Shown here piece by piece: positions 6,831 to 12,362 of a stretch of DNA of 12,362 bases. The notes beneath the pieces are model-generated. The model was not told where the DNA came from. It saw only the letters and a program-made list of their open reading frames with translations, and ran no database searches. This DNA comes from Bacteroidales bacterium (GTDB taxonomy: Bacteria; Bacteroidota; Bacteroidia; Bacteroidales; UBA12077): contig JASGMZ010000069.1 of assembly GCA_030156305.1 (NCBI GenBank), positions 1 to 12,362 of the forward strand, read 5' to 3'. Each line of letters opens with the position of its first letter. Positions within the stretch are counted from its first letter, which is position 1. The translations under genes and the position numbers were made by a program.

Positions 6831-9176
6831 ATGAAAAATTTACTGATTATCTTTTTAATTTTTTTCAGCTTTGCCTGTACGCAACAAAAGCTTACTATCC
6901 CTGAAAAATCAGAGATGTACGAGCTGGCACTCCCTGTTTATGTAAATGAAAAAGGACAAGAAATAGCCCTTAACGGGATTTTTAAAAATCCCGAAAAGAT
7001 AGACTCTGTAAACATTCCAGGATACAATTACAAACTATCAAAGAAAAATGAGTATATTCAACTAATCCCAAAATCCAATACAAAACCGGTTGAAACCTTA
7101 AAAGTATGGATTAAAGGATACCCCTACTCCTTAATTTTATTATTAGATAAAAAAGTGGACTACACCTTTAAACTTAAAGATGACAAAAAACAATATCATT
7201 CTGTTCGGGTAGTAGGGAATTTTAATAACTGGACACCATCCGAAGATTTTTTACTTAAAGATAATGAATGGAAATATTCAATTAAGTTGTCGCCCGGAAA
7301 ATATCATTATCAACTGGTAATTAACCATGACTGGATGCTCGACCCACAAAATCCTGAAAAGGAAAGCAATAATATTGGTGGGTATAATTCAGTGCTTAAT
7401 GTTCCCGATCCTACAGAAAATGCACCAAAACTTTCAACCCATTCTTTTACCACAGATAAAATTACCATTGATTATTCAGGAGATATTACTTCTGTTATCG
7501 CGTTATGGGATAATTTTACGATTCCTTCAGAAATTAAAGATGAGAAAGTAACCGTACAAATACCTGCAGTTGCCAAAAGTAAAAAACGTTCGTTTATAAG
7601 AATGTGGGCATTTAACGAAAACGGTTATTCAAATGATATATTAGTTCCGCTGGAAAATGGCAAAGTGTTGCAAGATATTGCTCAAATTACCCGCAAAGAT
7701 AAACATGCGCAAATATTGTATTTTATGTTGGTTGATCGTTTTAACAATGGAAACAAAGCCAATGATGAGCCGGTAGATGATCCGGATATATATGATAAAG
7801 CAAATTATTGGGGGGGTGATATTGAAGGAATAACCGAAAAAGTAAACGAAGGTTATTTCGATGAATTGGGTGTAAGTATGATTTGGCTCTCCCCGATTAC
7901 CCAAAATCCACTCGATGGATATATTGAATATCCGGCGCCTCACAGAAAATATTCAGGTTATCATGGTTACTGGCCGGTAACCTTAACCACCGTTGACCAC
8001 CGTTTTGGGACCTCCGACGAATTACACAAGTTGGTGAACACCACCCACAAAAAAGAGATGAATATTATTCTCGACTTTGTTTCGAACCACGTACATATAA
8101 AAAATAAAATCTACCAGGATCATCCCGATTGGTTTACAGAATTAGATTTGCCTGACGGCCGGAAAAATATTCGCCTTTGGGATGAGCAACGGTTAACCAC
8201 CTGGTTTGATACCTTTATCCCTTCGTTAGACTTTAGCATTCCGGAAGTTTCTGAGATGATGTCTGACTCTGCCATGTATTGGGTTCAGGAATTTAACATC
8301 GATGGATTCAGACATGATGCCACGAAACATATTCCGCTGGATTTCTGGAAAACGTTAACCCATAAGTTACGAGCAAATACCACAAAAGATTTTCTTTTTC
8401 AGATTGGAGAAACTTTTGGCAGCCGGGAATTGATAAGAAGTTATGTGGGCCCCGACATGCTTGATGGGCAGTTTGACTTTAATCTCTATTTTGATATGCG
8501 CAATAATCTGGCACAGGAAAAAGAACCCTTAACCAAACTCAATCAATCGTTAAAAGAGAGTTTAAAATATAATGGCCATCACTCACTTATGGGAAATATT
8601 ACCGGTAATCATGATTTGCCAAGATTTATTACTCTTGCCAGCGGAGCACTTGCCTTTGACGAGGATGAAAAAGAAGCCGGATGGAACAGAGATATTCAAG
8701 TAGAAGATACCCTGGGCTATTACAAGTTGTTACAGGTTACCTGTTTTATTCATACTATTCCTGGGATACCGGTTATTTATTATGGCGATGAAATTGGAAT
8801 GCCCGGAGCAGGAGATCCTGATAATCGCCGGCCCATGAAGTTTGAAAACTTAAACCGGTTTGAAAATTTTGTGTTGGAAAATACAAAAAAGATTATCCAT
8901 CTTAGAAAAAATAATCTTCCGCTGATTTATGGCGATATTATTTTAATCCACGCTGATGAACAAACCATGGTTTATGCCCGAAAATATTTCGATGAAATGA
9001 TGTTGATTGCCTTAAATAAATCGAGTAAGGAAACAACTATTTCTATTGAGCTGCCGGAAAATCTTAGGAGTGAAAAATGGAATGCAAATTTTAGTAATGG
9101 AATAAAACAAACAAACAATAATAAAGAGCTTATTCTTAATCTCAAACCTTTTTCATTTGAGATTTTAAATAATTAA
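6831..9176 (+). CDS. multidomain GH13 alpha-glucan hydrolase with CBM48-like module (lipoprotein)
   Basis: A 781-residue alpha-amylase-family enzyme. The N-terminus has a hydrophobic stretch and the lipobox SFAC, with C16 the acylated residue. The following residues TQQKLT lack the acidic signature often tied to surface export in Bacteroidota, so a periplasm-facing anchor is as likely as a surface one. Three beta-rich stretches precede the barrel: about 25-115 (unrecognised), about 122-190 (CBM48/E-set type with VVGNFNNWTP at 127-136 and YHYQLVINHDW at 158-168), and about 205-285. The catalytic domain starts near 294. It shows YFMLVDRFNNG (297-307), YWGGDIEGI (326-334), region I DFVSNH (415-420), nucleophile D496 in GFRHDATKH, acid E527 in QIGETFG, and D595 in GNHD. 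All three catalytic residues are present. It is last in the operon, before a strong terminator. The exact substrate and GH13 subfamily were not determined. Confidence 0.85.
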   Translation: MKNLLIIFLIFFSFACTQQKLTIPEKSEMYELALPVYVNEKGQEIALNGIFKNPEKIDSVNIPGYNYKLSKKNEYIQLIPKSNTKPVETLKVWIKGYPYSLILLLDKKVDYTFKLKDDKKQYHSVRVVGNFNNWTPSEDFLLKDNEWKYSIKLSPGKYHYQLVINHDWMLDPQNPEKESNNIGGYNSVLNVPDPTENAPKLSTHSFTTDKITIDYSGDITSVIALWDNFTIPSEIKDEKVTVQIPAVAKSKKRSFIRMWAFNENGYSNDILVPLENGKVLQDIAQITRKDKHAQILYFMLVDRFNNGNKANDEPVDDPDIYDKANYWGGDIEGITEKVNEGYFDELGVSMIWLSPITQNPLDGYIEYPAPHRKYSGYHGYWPVTLTTVDHRFGTSDELHKLVNTTHKKEMNIILDFVSNHVHIKNKIYQDHPDWFTELDLPDGRKNIRLWDEQRLTTWFDTFIPSLDFSIPEVSEMMSDSAMYWVQEFNIDGFRHDATKHIPLDFWKTLTHKLRANTTKDFLFQIGETFGSRELIRSYVGPDMLDGQFDFNLYFDMRNNLAQEKEPLTKLNQSLKESLKYNGHHSLMGNITGNHDLPRFITLASGALAFDEDEKEAGWNRDIQVEDTLGYYKLLQVTCFIHTIPGIPVIYYGDEIGMPGAGDPDNRRPMKFENLNRFENFVLENTKKIIHLRKNNLPLIYGDIILIHADEQTMVYARKYFDEMMLIALNKSSKETTISIELPENLRSEKWNANFSNGIKQTNNNKELILNLKPFSFEILNN

Positions 9177-9228
9177 TCTCGAAGATAGATTGTCAATTTT
9201 CTAAGAGAGATTTGAATTCGGTTAAACC

Positions 9229-9266
9229 ATGAAAAAAGCGACACTGTAAAGCGTCGCTTTTTTCAT
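9229..9266. terminator. bidirectional intrinsic terminator between the maltose operon and pfkA
   Basis: The 14-bp perfect arms are atgaaaaaagcgac (9229-9242) and gtcgcttttttcat (9253-9266), around a 10-nt loop. The GC core GCGAC/GTCGC is flanked by an A6 run on one side and a T6 run on the other, so it can end transcription from both directions. It lies 52 bp after the last operon gene and 114 bp beyond the pfkA stop, which fits a terminator shared by two convergent units. Confidence 0.85.
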
Positions 9267-9380
9267 TCGAATATATTTTAGTTCATTAATTGGCCTTTTG
9301 GAATATCCATGTTATATTCATTTCATTTTTTGTGAACTTCAGTGCATGGAAGTTTTTTGAATAAAAATGGACTTTAAAAT

Positions 9381-10481
9381 TTAATCTCCGAAACTAATTC
9401 CAACCCCACGTGCATTACGCATTAATGCTGTATCACGGGAAACATAGTTTGGTTTTTTAATAGCATCCTTAAAAGGTACTGAAGTGATATATGGATGTTG
9501 ATAGGAAACCATTTCTCCAAATTTTCCATCCATCACCATTTGAAATGCATGAACTCCAAATTGTGTGGCCAGTACTCTGTCATAAGCAATGGGCACACCC
9601 CCACGTTGAATGTGTCCAAGCACAGCTTTTCGGACATCATGTTTTAACCCGGCTTCTTTTAACTCCTGTTCAAGACGTGAAGCGGCTCCCGAAAATTTAA
9701 CATTTTTATATCCTACCTCATTAGTTTCCACTTTTGAGATATCTTTTCCGATAGCACGTGCACCCTCAGCAATAACAATGATTGTAAAACCACGGTCCCG
9801 AATAAATCGTTGATTAATTTTTTCTAATACTTTATTAACATCATAAGGAATTTCAGGAATTAAGCATATTTCGGCACCACCGGCTACGGCAGCATTCATT
9901 GCTATCCATCCGGCATTTCTGCCCATTACTTCAAGAATCATTACCCGGTTATGACTGGCAGCTGTCGTTACCAGCTTATCTACCGATTCGGTAGCAATCT
10001 GTACAGCGGTTTGAAAACCGAAGGTTGAATCGGTTGCTGATAAATCATTATCGATGGTTTTGGGTACACCGATAATATTTAATCCCTTTTCGTACAAAGC
10101 CTGAGAAATCTGCTGAGAGCCATCCCCACCGATATTAATCACGGCGTCAACACCCATATACATTAACTTCCGGATCATCTCATCGGAGCGATCGGCGGTA
10201 GTCCATTTCCCATCCTTGTCTTTTACCGGCCAGGCAAATGGGCCTCCTTTATTGGTAGTTTCAATAATTGTCCCTCCCTGAAAATGAATACCGGCAACAG
10301 CTTTCTCGTCAAGTACTTTTACTTCTGTGGGCTCCCAAAGAACGCCATTAAAAGCCTGGATGCTTCCCAATACTTCCCAATCTTTTTCCTGGGATGCTCG
10401 TTTAACAATAGCTCTAATTACGGCATTTAATCCCGGACAATCCCCTCCTGCTGTTGCAACTAAAACTCTTTTCATTAGCAT
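9381..10481 (-). CDS. pfkA: ATP-dependent 6-phosphofructokinase (PfkA family)
   Basis: Glycolytic enzyme of 366 residues that phosphorylates fructose 6-phosphate to fructose 1,6-bisphosphate in the cytosol. Family motifs are TAGGDCPGLNAVIR (10-23), GGDGS (118-122), PKTIDND (140-146, with the catalytic base D144), FGFQTAV (154-160), MGRNAGW (186-192), AEGAR (238-242) and GHIQRGG (289-295). Gly in GGDGS, at the position where pyrophosphate-dependent enzymes carry Asp, points to ATP as donor. Lys in PKTIDND is seen in pyrophosphate enzymes and also in some ATP enzymes such as those of trypanosomatids. The start could be the ATG at 10481 or two codons later at 10475; MKRVLVATAGGD is the more usual N-terminus. 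It converges on the maltose operon and diverges from the third GH13 gene, giving a glycolytic outlet for the imported sugar. Confidence 0.92.
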   Translation of the reverse strand: MLMKRVLVATAGGDCPGLNAVIRAIVKRASQEKDWEVLGSIQAFNGVLWEPTEVKVLDEKAVAGIHFQGGTIIETTNKGGPFAWPVKDKDGKWTTADRSDEMIRKLMYMGVDAVINIGGDGSQQISQALYEKGLNIIGVPKTIDNDLSATDSTFGFQTAVQIATESVDKLVTTAASHNRVMILEVMGRNAGWIAMNAAVAGGAEICLIPEIPYDVNKVLEKINQRFIRDRGFTIIVIAEGARAIGKDISKVETNEVGYKNVKFSGAASRLEQELKEAGLKHDVRKAVLGHIQRGGVPIAYDRVLATQFGVHAFQMVMDGKFGEMVSYQHPYITSVPFKDAIKKPNYVSRDTALMRNARGVGISFGD

Positions 10482-10682
10482 TAAATTTTTTAGTGATTAA
10501 TAATTTTTTTATTTGATTAGAAAACTATTTTGTTTCCCTTAATAAGTCAGCTTTTAGCGTATAAATGTTGCTTAATTTTTGTATCTTTAAAAATTAAAAA
10601 CAAGAAGTTGTAAATGTAAGAAAAACCTTGTTATATCACAATTTAAATATTCATATATTGTAAAAATTAAACTTTTTTTAAC
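10482..10682. promoter_or_regulatory. divergent intergenic region between pfkA and the third GH13 gene
   Basis: This 201-bp, very AT-rich spacer must carry promoters for both neighbours. The best rightward candidate is TATCTTTA (10582-10589), one base from the TAnnTTTG consensus but without a clear TTTG at the right distance. The best leftward candidate is TAGTTTTC on the minus strand (10524-10531), also one base off. No palindromic operator like the one at 312-321 was seen. Confidence 0.3.
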
Positions 10683-12065
10683 ATGAAAACAAAATCATTA
10701 CACTTTACGCGTAAAACACTGGCTATGTTACTCTTAATCCTTATTGGATTTTACGGATGTAATAATAAAAAAAACCAGGAGGAAAAGAATATTGATTATC
10801 AAAAAGTTAAGCATCCTGAATGGAGTAAAAATGCCAGTATTTATGAAGTAAATATCCGGCAATATACTCCCGAAGGAACCTTTAATGCTTTTGCCAGGCA
10901 TTTGCCCAGATTACAAGAGATGGGAGTAGATATTTTATGGCTCATGCCCATACATCCCATTGGAGAAAAGAATCGAAAAGGTTCGATGGGGAGTTATTAT
11001 TCAGTTAAAAATTATTTGGGTATAAATCCGGAGTTCGGTACCGAAGAAGATTTTAAAAATTTAATAGACCAGATTCACGAATTAGGCATGTATGTTATTA
11101 TCGACTGGGTTGCAAACCATACAGCATGGGATAACCAACTTATTTTTGATCATCCTGAATGGTATACCAAAAATGAAAAGGGAGAGATTATTGCACCTGT
11201 TGAAGACTGGACCGATGTAGCTGATTTAAACTACGATATTCCGGAAGTTAGAAAATATATGGCCGATGCATTAATTTATTGGGTTAAAGATTTCAATATC
11301 GATGGATACCGATGTGATGTAGCCGGAATGGTTCCTACCGATTTTTGGAATAATGTACGACACGAACTCGATAAGATAAAACCAGTATTTATGCTGGCTG
11401 AAGCCAATGAACCAGAACTACACGAATACGCTTTTGATATGACTTATGCCTGGGACATCCATATTCTCTTTAATGAAATAGCACAGGGCAAAAAAAACAT
11501 AGAAAATTTAGTCAATCAATTGGAAAAAGAAAAAACAAAATACAACGCTTCTGATTATCGTATGATGTTTACCAGCAACCACGACGAAAATTCGTGGAAA
11601 GGAACAGTTTACGAAAGATTAGGAGAGGCAACTGAAACGTTTGCTGTACTTTCGGCTACGCTTCCGGGAATGCCTTTAATTTACAACGGACAGGAAGCGT
11701 GTATGAATAAACAATTGAGATTTTTCGAAAAAGATACGATCCAATGGGATAAAAAGTGCTCAATGGATGAATTGTACAACACCTTGCTTACCTTAAAAGA
11801 AAATAATAAAGCTTTATGGAATGGAGCGTTTGGAGGGCCTCTGAAAAGAATAGCAACCTCAGCAGACGGCCATATTTTTGCTTTCTCCCGAAAAAAAGAT
11901 GATTGTCAGGTTATTACCATTGTGAATTTGTCTGATCAAGAAATTGAATTTGAATTATCTGGAGATATTGGAAACGATCAATTGTATGAGATTTTTACTA
12001 AGGAGCAAATTACAACCCAATACACAATGCAACCCTGGGATTATAAAGTTTTTAGCAATACATAA
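10683..12065 (+). CDS. GH13 alpha-amylase-family lipoprotein
   Basis: A 460-residue single-barrel alpha-glucan hydrolase exported as a lipoprotein. A basic N-region (residues 1-11) and a hydrophobic core (12-24) lead to the lipobox FYGC with C26. The next residues NNKKNQEEKN contain a charged patch with two Glu at +7 and +8, somewhat like but not matching surface-export signals. The catalytic barrel begins near 47 (WSKNASIYEVNIRQYTPEGT). It shows region I DWVANH (141-146), region V DLNYDIPEV (181-189), nucleophile D212 in GYRCDVAG, acid E240 in LAEANEPE, and D301 in TSNHDEN. It ends with a short C-terminal beta domain (about 385-458). There is no N-terminal beta module, unlike the two other GH13 enzymes here. 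It is transcribed alone, divergent from pfkA, with its own terminator. The substrate is inferred to be starch-type glucan. Confidence 0.87.
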   Translation: MKTKSLHFTRKTLAMLLLILIGFYGCNNKKNQEEKNIDYQKVKHPEWSKNASIYEVNIRQYTPEGTFNAFARHLPRLQEMGVDILWLMPIHPIGEKNRKGSMGSYYSVKNYLGINPEFGTEEDFKNLIDQIHELGMYVIIDWVANHTAWDNQLIFDHPEWYTKNEKGEIIAPVEDWTDVADLNYDIPEVRKYMADALIYWVKDFNIDGYRCDVAGMVPTDFWNNVRHELDKIKPVFMLAEANEPELHEYAFDMTYAWDIHILFNEIAQGKKNIENLVNQLEKEKTKYNASDYRMMFTSNHDENSWKGTVYERLGEATETFAVLSATLPGMPLIYNGQEACMNKQLRFFEKDTIQWDKKCSMDELYNTLLTLKENNKALWNGAFGGPLKRIATSADGHIFAFSRKKDDCQVITIVNLSDQEIEFELSGDIGNDQLYEIFTKEQITTQYTMQPWDYKVFSNT

Positions 12066-12071
12066 ATGATC

Positions 12072-12115
12072 AAAAAAAACATCCGATGTTATTAGCAATA
12101 TCGGATGTTTTTTTT
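12072..12115. terminator. intrinsic terminator after the third GH13 gene
   Basis: The arms acatccgatgtt (12079-12090) and aatatcggatgt (12097-12108) pair over 12 bp including one G-T, around loop attagc. An A8 run precedes and a T8 run follows (12108-12115). The stop codon of the GH13 gene lies 6 bp upstream. The A/T runs make it potentially active in both directions. Confidence 0.88.
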
Positions 12116-12146
12116 ACCAATTAATGTTATTGCCTAATATCCGTAA

Positions 12147-12169
12147 GTTACACAAGGATTTTGTGTAAC
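12147..12169. repeat. 9-bp perfect inverted repeat (hairpin)
   Basis: gttacacaa (12147-12155) and ttgtgtaac (12161-12169) are reverse complements around a 5-nt loop. No T-tract follows. It begins the repeat-rich spacer that runs to 12276 and contains the same 'cacaa' word as the adjacent 18-bp repeat units. Confidence 0.6.
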
Positions 12170-12254
12170 ACAAAGTTTCTCAAAGTCCCGATAGCTATCG
12201 GGATACCCAAAGTTCCACAAAGGAAAACTTCACTTGACTTTGTGGTACTTTGTG
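12169..12254. repeat. three degenerate 18-bp repeats (two direct, one inverted) around a perfect palindrome
   Basis: cacaaagtttctcaaagt (12169-12186) and cccaaagttccacaaagg (12206-12223) are direct copies matching at 14 of 18 positions. The reverse complement of 12237-12254 matches the first at 15 of 18 and the second at 15 of 18. Between the first two lies the perfect palindrome tcccgatagctatcggga (12186-12203). This is a compact, REP- or MITE-like intergenic element. I recall similar 'ctttgtg' and 'cccgatagctatcggg' words as common intergenic repeats in Bacteroidota genomes. Confidence 0.6.
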
Positions 12255-12261
12255 CATTAAC

Positions 12262-12276
12262 CCTGTCTGCCGAATT
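12262..12276 (+). repeat. exact copy of the 15-mer found in the left-end REP-like hairpin
   Basis: cctgtctgccgaatt here is identical to 123-137, on the same strand. Flanking bases differ on both sides, and the partner arm (gacaggcagg) present on the left is missing here, so this looks like half of a REP-like unit. It ends 2 bp before the start codon of the last partial gene. Confidence 0.55.
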
Positions 12277-12278
12277 CT

Positions 12279-12362
12279 ATGATAAAAACAAATTTTAACA
12301 AATGGTTAGCAAAGGGAAAATCTATTTTGTACATTTTTACCCTTTCGGCTGTCGCCACTTTC
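12279..12362 (+). CDS. N-terminus of an exported or membrane protein (partial, runs off right edge)
   Basis: An open frame of 28 codons begins with ATG at 12279 and is still open at the window end. The visible residues have a basic N-region (MIKTNFNKWLAKGKS) followed by a hydrophobic stretch (ILYIFTLSAVATF), the layout of a signal peptide or first membrane helix. The family cannot be recognised from this much. It follows the terminator of the GH13 gene and the repeat spacer, so it is probably a separate transcription unit. An alternative ATG in another frame at 12302 gives a less protein-like sequence. Confidence 0.5.
   Translation, partial: MIKTNFNKWLAKGKSILYIFTLSAVATF

Noticed and set aside
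9335..9354. Second hairpin (aacttc/gaagtt) followed by a T run on the plus strand
   Set aside because: The stem is only 6 bp with one-third GC and a stronger terminator lies 70 bp upstream; it does not serve pfkA because the T run is on the wrong side.
1..12362. CRISPR array, tRNA, rRNA or insertion sequence with terminal repeats
   Set aside because: No regularly spaced repeats, no cloverleaf and no complete transposase were seen. The repeats found are REP-like and irregular.

Overview
The window looks like part of a chromosome from an AT-rich Bacteroidota bacterium, perhaps Marinilabiliales or a flavobacterium-like relative; the lineage is an inference. The evidence is the gene content (an SLC45-type sugar permease next to beta-phosphoglucomutase and a GH65 phosphorylase, and SusA-like GH13 enzymes), lipoprotein signals, a promoter matching the Bacteroidota -7 consensus TAnnTTTG, and the absence of obvious Shine-Dalgarno sequences.

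Layout. Positions 1-462 hold no complete gene. The left edge may carry the first seven codons of a leftward REP-associated transposase, followed by nested palindromes, a LacI-type operator half-site pair and a good Bacteroidota promoter. From 463 to 9176 five tightly packed rightward genes form an apparent operon: MFS sugar permease, beta-phosphoglucomutase (pgmB), GH65 maltose phosphorylase (mapA), a periplasmic SusA-like GH13 enzyme, and a multidomain GH13 lipoprotein. A strong bidirectional hairpin terminator (9229-9266) separates it from pfkA (9381-10481), which runs leftward. A third GH13 enzyme, also a lipoprotein (10683-12065), is divergent from pfkA and has its own terminator. The right edge has a repeat-rich spacer and the N-terminus of an exported or membrane protein that leaves the window.

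Function. Together the genes describe alpha-glucan/maltose use by phosphorolysis. Exported GH13 enzymes cut starch-like glucans to maltose and short dextrins. The MFS permease imports the sugar. Maltose phosphorylase splits maltose with phosphate into glucose and beta-glucose 1-phosphate, PgmB converts the latter to glucose 6-phosphate, and PfkA feeds the hexose phosphate into glycolysis. This is a known type of Bacteroidota locus, not a new system. No susC/susD pair lies in the window. The less ordinary points are the possible two extra membrane helices in the permease, the three beta-type modules in front of the second GH13 enzyme, the PfkA active-site signature, and the REP-like repeats flanking the locus, including an exact 15-mer shared by both ends.
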